Shown here in pieces: positions 36,761 to 45,155 of a stretch of DNA of 56,238 bases. Location: NCBI GenBank assembly GCA_937922655.1, contig CALAJH010000073.1, positions 1-56,238 of the forward strand. The letters run 5' to 3'. A program made the position numbers and the translations under genes. The notes beneath the pieces were generated by a model. That model did not search any database. It saw nothing but the letters and a program-made list of their open reading frames with translations, and was not told the DNA's origin. How positions within the stretch are numbered: the stretch's first letter is position 1; the number at the start of each line of letters is the position of its first letter. The DNA is from an uncultured Bacteroidia bacterium (lineage in GTDB: Bacteria; Bacteroidota; Bacteroidia; J057; CALAJH01).

Positions 36761-37765
36761 CTAATAATTATTTAAATGGTAAACGTTGCCTGCGGCGACC
36801 AACGCGGGGATATGTCTTGTCGTTGCCGTGGGTTTGGCGTCGATTTCCCGGTAATTAAAATATCGCGAGGGATTGACGGGTTGTCCGGCGACCCAAAGTT
36901 CGAAATGAAGGTGGGGACCGGTGGTGTTTTCACCGCTGTTTCCGACAAAAGCGATGGGTTCGCCCGCCGAAACGTAACTTCCCACCAGTCGAGTCAATAC
37001 TTTGTTGTGCTTGTAAAAGGAAACGAAATTGTTGGCGTGGCTGACGGCGATGACGTGGCCGTTTTCAATGGAATATTCCGAAAGGATGACCACGCCGTCG
37101 GCAACGGCGCGAACGGGAGTTCCCTCGGGGGCTGTGACGTCGATGGCGAAATGACGGTTTTGTGGGTCGTAGCGCCGGCTCAAAAAGCCGTCCACGGGCG
37201 GGAAAAGACGCAGCTCGTCGAGCGGGTCGCGCGGGGCGGGAGACGAAACGGTTTCTTTTCGTTCGTGAACATTGTTGGAAGAGGTTCCTGCCGACGACGC
37301 CGAAGGTTCCGACGGCAGGGACAGCGGACGTTCCTCGGTCTTTCGCGGCGGAACGTACTTGGGCCTTACGACGCTGCAATCCCGGACGGCGTTGGGTTTT
37401 GCCAAAAGACTGTCCGGAACCTGATAGCCGCTTAGGCGTTGAAAACTCTTGATTTGAGAGTCCTGTTGCGCCACACGGTACTGCATCTCCGACAAACGAC
37501 GCATCATTTCCTCCATCCTGCTCTGCGATTCCGCGGACTCGTATCCGGGCAACAAGCGCTTCAGAGGAGTATAAACAAACAACGCCCCCGTTGCCACCGC
37601 GACCAGCGTTATCGCCAAAAGCGAGAACGCCACAATTTTTCCGACGGTATAGTCGTAGGTGCCGGTTTGTTCGAGGGTTTGATGGTTGAATACCACGAAT
37701 TGATACCGTTCTTTCATTTTTCGGACGAAGGCCGTCCACAACCGTTTTATTGCGCCCTCTGCCAT
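36761..37765 (-). CDS. Membrane-anchored M23 peptidoglycan endopeptidase
   Basis: This 334-residue protein has one transmembrane helix (about 44-66), a coiled coil (about 78-110), a Pro/Ser-rich linker, and a LytM/M23 domain (about 185-315). Zinc ligands are H205 and D209 in RHFAIDVTAPEG and H287 in GPHLHFELW, with H285 as the catalytic partner. It would cut cross-links in the peptidoglycan from the inner-membrane side, or act as a regulator of division amidases. The motif is intact, so activity is likely. It has no close operon partner. Confidence 0.92.
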   Translation of the reverse strand: MAEGAIKRLWTAFVRKMKERYQFVVFNHQTLEQTGTYDYTVGKIVAFSLLAITLVAVATGALFVYTPLKRLLPGYESAESQSRMEEMMRRLSEMQYRVAQQDSQIKSFQRLSGYQVPDSLLAKPNAVRDCSVVRPKYVPPRKTEERPLSLPSEPSASSAGTSSNNVHERKETVSSPAPRDPLDELRLFPPVDGFLSRRYDPQNRHFAIDVTAPEGTPVRAVADGVVILSEYSIENGHVIAVSHANNFVSFYKHNKVLTRLVGSYVSAGEPIAFVGNSGENTTGPHLHFELWVAGQPVNPSRYFNYREIDAKPTATTRHIPALVAAGNVYHLNNY

Positions 37766-37948
37766 AACCTTTTCGTTGAATTGTTACATGTTTTGCAAGG
37801 CTTGCGTCTGCAAATGTCAAGGTTTTAATTTGACATTTTGAGAATCGAAATTTTGCACTAAAATAGCGCTTTTTAAGCGAATCAAAAATATTTTTCAACA
37901 AATAAGTAAATACACTTATATTCATTGTGTGAATTTCGGAAAACCCTC

Positions 37949-38044
37949 ATGAGTATCGACCGAATTTGGCAGTGTATTGATGAAATTACGCTTTATGTAG
38001 GGTGGCAAGAACGGCAATCGCCGGAGTGCAGGCTTATGGGCTAA
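37949..38044 (+). CDS. Possible 31-residue ORF
   Basis: An ATG-to-TAA frame of 31 codons (starting MSIDRIWQCIDE) lies in the 275-nt gap between the M23 and LytTR genes and runs 4 nt into the 3' end of the latter on the opposite strand. It has a plausible composition with two Cys and two Trp but no promoter or family support. The rest of 37766-38040 is AT-rich and holds nothing else I can name. Confidence 0.15.
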   Translation: MSIDRIWQCIDEITLYVGWQERQSPECRLMG

Positions 38045-38778
38045 AGTTTTAAAATCGCTTTAAGGTTTTTGGAACGTTCGCGGCTGCACAGTACTTCGCG
38101 TCCGTTGAGCAAGACAATTTTATATCGGTTGCCGAACCAGAGCACCACTTCTTTAATCGCCTTGATTTGGACGATGGCCGAACGACTTACCCGCATGAAC
38201 ATCGTGTGCGGCAACTTTTTTTCGTAATGCTCCAACGGCGACGAAACCAAATAAGATTTGTTCATCGTGTGGATGAACGTTTCTTTTTCGATGACTTCAA
38301 TGCAAAGCGCCTCCTCGTAATCGAGAAGTTTGTATCGGTCGGCGAGGGCAACAGGAATTTTATTGAGCGGTTCTTGTTTGAGGTCTTCGAGTACTTTGGC
38401 GGCGAACCGGGGGGGGGGGGCAACGGACTTTTTGAGTTTTTCGACCGCCGTCCGGAGTCTTTCCTCTTCGATGGGTTTGGTGAGGTAATCGACGGCGTTA
38501 AGCTCGAAGGCTTTGAGGGCGTAATCGTTGTAGGCGGTGGTGAACACCACGCGCGTCGGTATTTCGGGCGGCAGTTCGGCGGCGATTTGCACGCCCGTCA
38601 TGCCGGGCATTTCGATATCGAGAAACACCGCGTCGGGTTTGAGGAGCGTGATGTTTTCGAAGGCGTCGAGGCCGTTGGAGGCGATGTTGACGATTTCCAC
38701 GTCGTCGATTTTTTGAAGCAGGCGCGTCATGCGTGAGCGTGCCGGCTCTTCGTCGTCCGCTATCATTACCCTTAGCAT
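38041..38778 (-). CDS. LytTR-family response regulator
   Basis: This 245-residue regulator has a receiver domain (1-118; acidic D8-D9, phospho-acceptor D54 in VFLDIEMPG, K101) and a LytTR DNA-binding domain (about 140-245; FIHTMNKSYLV, FMRVSRSAIV, LNGREVLCSRERS). The interdomain linker contains PPP encoded within a 12-base C run (38409-38420), a likely slippage site. The partner is normally a membrane LytS-type histidine kinase, and none is adjacent. A near-consensus -7 box (GAAATTTG, 38784-38791) lies 5 nt before the ATG. Confidence 0.92.
   Translation of the reverse strand: MLRVMIADDEEPARSRMTRLLQKIDDVEIVNIASNGLDAFENITLLKPDAVFLDIEMPGMTGVQIAAELPPEIPTRVVFTTAYNDYALKAFELNAVDYLTKPIEEERLRTAVEKLKKSVAPPPRFAAKVLEDLKQEPLNKIPVALADRYKLLDYEEALCIEVIEKETFIHTMNKSYLVSSPLEHYEKKLPHTMFMRVSRSAIVQIKAIKEVVLWFGNRYKIVLLNGREVLCSRERSKNLKAILKL
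38409..38420 (-). repeat. 12-base poly-C tract in the response-regulator gene
   Basis: Twelve consecutive C (G on the plus strand) span codons 120-124, encoding the end of Ala, three Pro and the first base of Arg in the linker between the receiver and LytTR domains. Confidence 0.9.
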
Positions 38779-38914
38779 AAAAGCAAATTTCCCAAAAAAC
38801 GCGCAATAATATTCATTTTGGGCGGCAACGGTTGTTTTTTGGCGTTCATTGGGCGAATTTGACGTCCGAACCGCCGCGCAATTTTCAAGTACAAAAAGGG
38901 GGGCGATTCATATG

Positions 38915-39709
38915 TTACAATTCGTCCAAAAAATCGGGTGTGGGCGGAGGGGAAAGCGCCGATTCAAAAAAGGACGCGGCGACGGGTGCAAGCGTATCGG
39001 CGGTCTTGGAAGACGGCGGTTGGGGGCTTGGCGCCCGGACGACTTCGGGCGCGGGTTGTGGCGAAGGGGCGACGGGAATTGTCGCCGGCGGCGAATACGG
39101 CAACGGTTCGGGATTGACCGCCTCAACCTTGGCGGCGGACGCGGCCGCAACGTCCGTAGGGACGACGGATACGGACCGAATTTCGCCAACCACGGGCGGA
39201 GAGTTAAATTCGGGCGCCGGACGAACTTCCCGCGTTTCGAGCGCCGGCGTTTCTTTTCCGGAAATGCGGGCCTCGTACATTTTCAATCGTTCGAGTTGGG
39301 CGAGAAGAAAAGTTTTAAGTTCGGCGGCCACGCCGTCGCGTCGGAATATGAGTTCGCGCGTTTCGCGTTCGGTTTCTTCCTGTTTGCGTCGGGCGGATTC
39401 AAGAATGTCTTGGGCTTTTTGGCGGGTTTCTCGCAAAAGCATTTCGGCTTCGCGCTTGGCGGCTTCGGAAGTGGACGCCGCCGTCTGTTCGGCTTGCTGA
39501 AGCGTACGATGCAGGGCCGCTTCCATGTCTTTGTAGGTGCGAAGCTTGTCTTTGACGCGCTCAAGTTCGGATTGAAGTTTTCTTTTTTCGTCCAAAACCC
39601 CTTCCCATTCGCGTGAAAGGTTGTTCAAGAAGGCTTTGACCTCCTCGACGTCGTAGCCGCGCAGCACGCGCTTAAACGTTTGCTGTTTGACGTCCAATGG
39701 GGTAATCAT
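38915..39709 (-). CDS. DivIVA-domain protein
   Basis: This 264-residue protein begins with a DivIVA-like N-terminus (MITPLDVKQQTFKRVLRGYD, about 1-50; VEEVKAFLN), followed by a long coiled coil (about 30-150) and a Pro/Ala/Ser-rich tail (about 165-264) ending in SPPPTPDFLDEL. DivIVA-type proteins bind curved or septal membranes and recruit wall-growth or division factors through their tails. A -7 box lies 5 nt before ATG 39709, so the mRNA is probably leaderless. It stands alone. Confidence 0.85.
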   Translation of the reverse strand: MITPLDVKQQTFKRVLRGYDVEEVKAFLNNLSREWEGVLDEKRKLQSELERVKDKLRTYKDMEAALHRTLQQAEQTAASTSEAAKREAEMLLRETRQKAQDILESARRKQEETERETRELIFRRDGVAAELKTFLLAQLERLKMYEARISGKETPALETREVRPAPEFNSPPVVGEIRSVSVVPTDVAAASAAKVEAVNPEPLPYSPPATIPVAPSPQPAPEVVRAPSPQPPSSKTADTLAPVAASFFESALSPPPTPDFLDEL

Positions 39710-39714
39710 CGTTG

Positions 39715-39722
39715 CAAAACTA
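39715..39722 (-). promoter_or_regulatory. -7 promoter box (TAGTTTTG) abutting the DivIVA-domain gene
   Basis: TAGTTTTG on the minus strand ends 5 nt before ATG 39709. This places the expected transcript start at the start codon. Confidence 0.55.
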
Positions 39723-39804
39723 CGTTTATTTTTGTCGCCGCCGTTTGCCGAAATTGTTGTTCACGAATTGTCCCCGGCAAACGGGGGATAATTTTGATAA
39801 AACT

Positions 39805-42800
39805 CTACTGCTCCGGATTTTGGATTTCCATGACCAAGCCCTGCGAAGGCGTGCGGTAGAAAAACGAAAAAATAATCGGAAAAACCAAGAGGGTCAAAAC
39901 GGTGGCGCTGGCTAGACCGCCGATAACGACAATCGCCAACGGTTTTTGGGTTTCCGAACCGATGCCCGTCGAAATCGCGGCGGGCAACAAACCTATCGCC
40001 GCCATCAACGCCGTCATGACCACCGGACGTATGCGTGAATACACCCCGTCGTACAACGCCTCGGCCATCGGCATGTTTTTGCGCAGGTTTTCCTTAAACA
40101 CACTGATGAGAATAACCCCGTTTTGGATGCATATGCCAAACAACGCAATGAAACCCACACCCGCCGAAATGCTAAACACCGTCCCCGTCAAGTGCAAAGC
40201 AAAGATGCCCCCAATAAGCGCAAACGGCACGTTGAGCAACACCAACGCCGAATCTTTTGCGTTGCCGAACATTGCAAACAACAATAAAAATATCAAGAGC
40301 AGACTTATCGGCACGACTTGCGTCAATCGCGCCACGGCCCGTTGTTGGTTTTCAAATTCGCCCGCCCATTCCATACGATAATTTTTGGGAAGCGTTACTT
40401 TCTTGTTGACTTTTTCCTGGGCCTCGGCGATGGTACTGCCCATATCCCGTTCGCGAATCGAAAATTTGACGGCGATAAACGGCACGTTGTTGTCCCGATA
40501 GATAAATCCCGGAACGGTTTGCGTTTTGATTTCCGCGATTTCCCCCAGCGGTATCACATTGCCTTTTAACGTGGGTATTTTGATGGCGGCGATTTGACTT
40601 TCGTCGCTGCGATATTCCTGCGGATAGCGTATGCGGATGGCGAATTTTTTGTTGCCTTCGTACAACGTCGAAGCCGCTTTTCCACCTACGGCCATTTCAA
40701 TCACCGCTTGGGCGTCGGCGGTCATGACTCCGTACAAAGCCATTTTTTCCTCGTTCAAGAGTATGGTTAATTCGGGTTGTCCCATGATTCGCATGACCCC
40801 CAAGTCTTTGATTCCCCGAACGTCTTTGAGAATTTTGGCGACGCTGTCGGCCGTTGAATTGAGATATTCAAGGTCGTTTCCAAAAATTTTGACGGCCAAA
40901 GACGCGTTGATTCCCGCCACGGCCTCCGCCACCGCGTCGATAATCGGTTGGGAAAAATTGTAAACGATGCCCGGAAATTGATTGAGCTTTTCGTTCATTT
41001 CTTCAATCAAGCGCTCGTAGGAAATCTTGCGTTTCCACTCTTCTTTGGGTTTGAGGTTTACCTGACATTGCACGTAAAAAAAGCCCGAAGGATCGGTGCC
41101 GTCGTTGGAGCGACCCACTTGCGAGAGTACCGATTCCACCTCGTCGAAGTCGTTGAGAATGCGTCGAAAAGTTTTGACCTGTTCGACGGTGTTGTTGAGC
41201 GAACTGCTCATCGGAAGTTTGGCTTCCACCCACAACGCCCCCTCGTTGAGCGTCGGCAAAAATTCCGAACCCAAACGATTAAACGACAACAAACTTATCG
41301 TCAAAACCGCCACCGAAACCCCAACGCTTAAAAACTTGAAACGCCATGCGATTTTGAACGCACGCGAAACAACGAAGTTGAAAAAATCCACGATCGGGTT
41401 GTGTTTTTCCCGAACGTTTTTGTTGAAAAGCAAACGAACCAACACCGGAACCAACGTCAGCGTAAATATCAACGCCCCCAAAAGCGCGAAGGCCAAGGTA
41501 AACGCCAACGGCGAAAACATCTTGCCCTCCACTTTTTCAAACGCAAATATGGGCAACAAACACGTGATGATAATCAGCTTCGAAAAGAATATCGGACGGG
41601 CGAGTTTGACGGCGGTGTCTCGGATGGCGGCCAGCTTCGACATCCGGTTGAACGCGTCCATGCCGTAATGTTCGGCTTTGAGGGCCAAGGTTACAAACAA
41701 ACCCTCAACCATCACGACCGCACCGTCGATGATGATGCCGAAGTCTATCGCGCCCATCGAAAGCAGGTTCGCCGACATGCCTTTGATGCGCATACACATA
41801 AACGCAAACAACAACGACAAGGGAATAATCATCGAAACTGTAAGCGTCGCCCGCCAATCGAACATAAACAAGAACACGATAACCGTAACGAAAAGTATGC
41901 CTTCGGTGAGGTTGGTAAGAACGGTTTTTGTGCAGAAATTCATCAGATTGTCCCGGTCGTAGAACGTAACTATCTTTACGTCTTTGGGCAAAACCGACTC
42001 GTTTAGATAATTGATTTTTTCTTTGAGTCTTTTGAGAACGGCGGAAGTGTTTTCGTCTTTTCTCATGATGACGATGCCCTCGAGAACGTCGTCGTCGTCG
42101 TCCAAACCCGCTTGTCCGACGCGCGGCCAATGACTGATTCTTACTTCCGCCACGCTTTTTATCAGTACGGGAACGTCGTTGAGTTCTTTGACGATGAGGT
42201 TTTCGATATCCGCAATGGAATTCAACAAACCGACGCCCCGTACCACGTAGGCTTGTCCGTTTTTTTCGATGACGTCGCCGCCAACGTTAAGGTTGGATTT
42301 GGAAACGGCTTCGTAAACGTCGAGGGGGGTGATGTCGTATTTGTGCAACAATGCGGGATTGACGACGATTTCGTAAGCGCGTTCGGCGCCGCCGAAAGAC
42401 GCCACGTCCGCCACGCCCGAAACCGCCCGTAAATGTCGGTCTATCGTCCAGTTTTGTATCGTCAATAGGTCAATCGACGAACGGTCTTTGCCTTTCAACG
42501 TGTAACGAAATATCACGCCCGTAGGTCCGAACGGCGGCTGTACTTCGGGGTCGGCGCCCTCGGGCAAATTGACGTTCACCAACTGATTGTTTACTTGCTG
42601 GCGGGCGTAAAAATCCTCCACTTCGTCCTCAAAGTTGATTTTTATCACCGACAATCCGAACATCGTTACCGAACGAACGCTCGTCTTCTTTTGTACGGCG
42701 TTCATCGCTATTTCTATCGGAACGGTAACGAAGCGTTCCACTTCCTGAGCGCTTCTTCCCGGCCATTGGGTAACGATGATGATTTGCGTGTTCGTTACGT

Positions 42801-42918
42801 CCGGAAACGCCTCAATCGGAGTATTGACGTAGCTTTGCGCTCCGACGACCGCCAACGCCAACGTAAAAAACATCACCGTCAGGCGGTTGGTTAGACAAAA
42901 CGAAATCAATTGTTTCAT
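39805..42918 (-). CDS. Heavy-metal efflux RND pump (CusA/CzcA family)
   Basis: This 1037-residue inner-membrane proton antiporter is read from ATG 42918 (MKQLISFCLT). It has 12 predicted transmembrane helices and two large periplasmic loops. The motif D392-F-G-x-x-x-D398...E405 (AIDFGIIIDGAVVMVE) is the signature of the metal-exporting (HME) RND class and matches the D402/D408/E415 set of CzcA with an offset of ten. It pumps divalent or monovalent metal ions; the ion cannot be told from sequence alone. Its start overlaps the stop of the DNA methyltransferase gene by 4 nt (ATGA), so its translation is coupled to a restriction-modification gene, not to its adaptor. Confidence 0.95.
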   Translation of the reverse strand: MKQLISFCLTNRLTVMFFTLALAVVGAQSYVNTPIEAFPDVTNTQIIIVTQWPGRSAQEVERFVTVPIEIAMNAVQKKTSVRSVTMFGLSVIKINFEDEVEDFYARQQVNNQLVNVNLPEGADPEVQPPFGPTGVIFRYTLKGKDRSSIDLLTIQNWTIDRHLRAVSGVADVASFGGAERAYEIVVNPALLHKYDITPLDVYEAVSKSNLNVGGDVIEKNGQAYVVRGVGLLNSIADIENLIVKELNDVPVLIKSVAEVRISHWPRVGQAGLDDDDDVLEGIVIMRKDENTSAVLKRLKEKINYLNESVLPKDVKIVTFYDRDNLMNFCTKTVLTNLTEGILFVTVIVFLFMFDWRATLTVSMIIPLSLLFAFMCMRIKGMSANLLSMGAIDFGIIIDGAVVMVEGLFVTLALKAEHYGMDAFNRMSKLAAIRDTAVKLARPIFFSKLIIITCLLPIFAFEKVEGKMFSPLAFTLAFALLGALIFTLTLVPVLVRLLFNKNVREKHNPIVDFFNFVVSRAFKIAWRFKFLSVGVSVAVLTISLLSFNRLGSEFLPTLNEGALWVEAKLPMSSSLNNTVEQVKTFRRILNDFDEVESVLSQVGRSNDGTDPSGFFYVQCQVNLKPKEEWKRKISYERLIEEMNEKLNQFPGIVYNFSQPIIDAVAEAVAGINASLAVKIFGNDLEYLNSTADSVAKILKDVRGIKDLGVMRIMGQPELTILLNEEKMALYGVMTADAQAVIEMAVGGKAASTLYEGNKKFAIRIRYPQEYRSDESQIAAIKIPTLKGNVIPLGEIAEIKTQTVPGFIYRDNNVPFIAVKFSIRERDMGSTIAEAQEKVNKKVTLPKNYRMEWAGEFENQQRAVARLTQVVPISLLLIFLLLFAMFGNAKDSALVLLNVPFALIGGIFALHLTGTVFSISAGVGFIALFGICIQNGVILISVFKENLRKNMPMAEALYDGVYSRIRPVVMTALMAAIGLLPAAISTGIGSETQKPLAIVVIGGLASATVLTLLVFPIIFSFFYRTPSQGLVMEIQNPEQ

Positions 42919-44399
42919 AGCGTTACGACAAATTCCGCGACGTTGGATTTGTTGTAGGCTTTCCAACCGCCGCGATAATCTCTTCCCGTACTTTCAATAT
43001 GTTTTTGCATCCTTTCCGAATTTAATTGACGCAGCAAAGCCTCGTGGTCGCCCTCGTACTTGATGCAATAACCCGAATAAAACGTGGCGTCTTCTTCCGG
43101 CCGCCAAACAAAATTCGGGGTTTTGTTCATGGGCGAAAACAATATCTTGGGGCCGAAGCTTGTATCCAGTCCTTGACTTCTTCCAAACGCATACCATGCG
43201 ACAGGGTTGGGTTTGCCCGCGTCGCGTTTGGCGAGTTCGTCTTTTACGCTTGAAAGATAACCGTAAGCCAATGGATATTTTTGCGTTAATTCGGTTTCGG
43301 AAATTACGACGTGTTTTCCATCGATTTTTTTATAAGGAAAAAGCACAACTTCGTTGATTGGATCCTTGGCGCTTTTAACCGTTGAAGCTTTAATTATCGG
43401 CTTGAGTATCTCGGATTCAATTTCGACTTTTCTGCCCGACTTTGTTACAATCGTCGTTGTATCGCCATGCCTTTCCAATACTTTGAAAATATACAAATTG
43501 TCGGCAAGCGTTGTAATTCCAACGTGAATATCGGCGATTTCCCTCAATTTTTTGCCTTTGGGACGATTTTCGTCGTCGAAAAAACTCCATATTTCCGAGT
43601 TCAGCGCCTCGCTGTTCACTACTTTTTTGAACACCGAACCCGTGGAATTTGTTTTTTCGTAAACAAAAAAAGATTGTTTGGATTTGCCGAAAACGGTAAC
43701 GGCGCTGTACGTCGAAATTCCCGGAAACAACAAAATGTCTCCGTAGTTTGTCAGTCGAATGACGTTTTTGTTTTCGGAGAAATATTGCCTTAATTTTTTT
43801 CCCGTTTCGGTATAAAGAAAAGTGTTTGGGGTAACGAAGGCGCATATCCCGTCGGGGTTTAGCAAACCGGAAGCCAATTCAAAGAAGGCGATGTACAAGT
43901 CGGTGGAACCCGATTGACAAAAGCTATAATTCGATTGCAGAAATTTTCTTTGTCGCTCGTCCAAATGTTGTATTCTCACGTACGGTGGATTTCCGACGAC
44001 AAAGTCGAATGTTTTTTTCGCTTCGGCAAACAACGATTGGTTCTGAATTTTTCGGATGGAGTCGAAAACGGAAACGTTCCAAGCAACGTTCCATTGAAAA
44101 GCTTCGACGATTTGGTTTAGGTTCTCGATGCATGCATTTACGGCTTCGGCGTCGATATCCCAACCGTAGACGCATTCCAAGTTTTTTTTCAAATCGTCGG
44201 TTGGGGAGACGGCTACGATTCTCTTTACGATTTCGGTCAAAAATCTTCCGTCTCCACAGGCGGGGTCGAGAATGCTTTTTCCCAAAATATTCGTTCCAAA
44301 GAAACCCGCGTCGTCCAAAACCTTTCTTACCACAAAAGCCGGCGTATAGGTTTGGCCAAAGAGTTTTTTGTTATCGTATGTTTTGGTTAGCGAAGCCAT
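42915..44399 (-). CDS. N6-adenine DNA methyltransferase (type II, gamma class)
   Basis: This 494-residue protein has the order of a gamma-type adenine methyltransferase: FGQTYTP, the SAM-binding motif DPACGDG (45-51), the catalytic NPPY (137-140) in FVVGNPPYVRI, then a long C-terminal region (about 270-494) that should contain target recognition. Layout and length resemble TaqI/Eco57I-like enzymes. It follows the endonuclease gene with a 1-nt overlap (TAATG), and its own stop overlaps the RND pump start by 4 nt. The target sequence is unknown. Base composition is somewhat more AT-rich than the pump gene, in line with transfer of the pair. Confidence 0.93.
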   Translation of the reverse strand: MASLTKTYDNKKLFGQTYTPAFVVRKVLDDAGFFGTNILGKSILDPACGDGRFLTEIVKRIVAVSPTDDLKKNLECVYGWDIDAEAVNACIENLNQIVEAFQWNVAWNVSVFDSIRKIQNQSLFAEAKKTFDFVVGNPPYVRIQHLDERQRKFLQSNYSFCQSGSTDLYIAFFELASGLLNPDGICAFVTPNTFLYTETGKKLRQYFSENKNVIRLTNYGDILLFPGISTYSAVTVFGKSKQSFFVYEKTNSTGSVFKKVVNSEALNSEIWSFFDDENRPKGKKLREIADIHVGITTLADNLYIFKVLERHGDTTTIVTKSGRKVEIESEILKPIIKASTVKSAKDPINEVVLFPYKKIDGKHVVISETELTQKYPLAYGYLSSVKDELAKRDAGKPNPVAWYAFGRSQGLDTSFGPKILFSPMNKTPNFVWRPEEDATFYSGYCIKYEGDHEALLRQLNSERMQKHIESTGRDYRGGWKAYNKSNVAEFVVTL

Positions 44400-45115
44400 T
44401 ATTGTTTTTGGCTTAATTCAAAAAAAGCTTTAAACTTAGAAATACGCATAAAGAAGTTTTCGGGAGAGAAGCAGTCGTGAAATAAATCCAATTTTTCCGC
44501 TTTCTCTTCCATATTTTCATTGTTTTCAAACAGTAGTTCATAGTTGACGAAAACTACTTCGTTGGTTTTATCGTCGATGTCAATGGGATAAATGCACAAC
44601 AAATAAGGCTGATGAGGATAAGGCTTGTCATACATTAGCTTTAAGTACTTGATTAAATCGTATTGTGTTATTTTTTCAATTTTGGATGGATTGAGAGGTT
44701 CGTTTTTTGTGTAATATGGGGTGTATCGTCTAAGAATAATCAAATGTGCATATTTTATGTTCGGCAGGGCTTGAATGTTTGCCGTTTCTCCCATCATGCT
44801 TTCAAAGTAATTGTTTGAATTTTGTTTGTAATTGCCGGTAATAAATTTTATCCCGAGGCAAAAAATCGGATTTTCGTTTTTTGTCACGGTGATATCGATT
44901 CGTTTTGGATAATATTTTCCATCCACTACCATTTCTTTATTGTTAAGTTCTAACGAACTAATCGAGTAATCCGAACCCCAAATAAGTTTCAATACATCCG
45001 TAATGTATTTATGAATTGGCTCAAGCTTTCGTGTACTTCTTGCACCGTATGTTTTGTAGTTTATATAAGACCGACTTATTGCTTTCAAAAAATCCGATTC
45101 AACGTATAATTTCAT
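44399..45115 (-). CDS. Probable type II restriction endonuclease (PD-(D/E)XK fold)
   Basis: This 238-residue protein is visibly AT-rich at the DNA level: two sampled 60-base lines are 33% and 37% G+C, against 52% for a line in the pump gene. The core has RIDITV (D74), then CLGIK (K90), matching the D...x-x-K pattern of the PD-(D/E)XK nuclease fold, with Gly where Glu is usual. GNYKQNSNNYFESMMGE in part follows and may supply a swapped acidic residue (E105 or E110). Its 1-nt overlap with a DNA methyltransferase supports the assignment. It starts 40 nt after the membrane-fusion gene. No controller gene is seen. It could instead be a nicking or other nuclease. Confidence 0.7.
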   Translation of the reverse strand: MKLYVESDFLKAISRSYINYKTYGARSTRKLEPIHKYITDVLKLIWGSDYSISSLELNNKEMVVDGKYYPKRIDITVTKNENPIFCLGIKFITGNYKQNSNNYFESMMGETANIQALPNIKYAHLIILRRYTPYYTKNEPLNPSKIEKITQYDLIKYLKLMYDKPYPHQPYLLCIYPIDIDDKTNEVVFVNYELLFENNENMEEKAEKLDLFHDCFSPENFFMRISKFKAFFELSQKQ

Positions 45116-45155
45116 AAACTATAATTCAACGAAATCAAAAAAGACAAAACATGTT

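Noticed and set aside
38041-38778. Two-component system with a kinase next to the LytTR regulator
   Set aside because: No histidine kinase domain is found in the adjacent genes, so only the regulator is reported.
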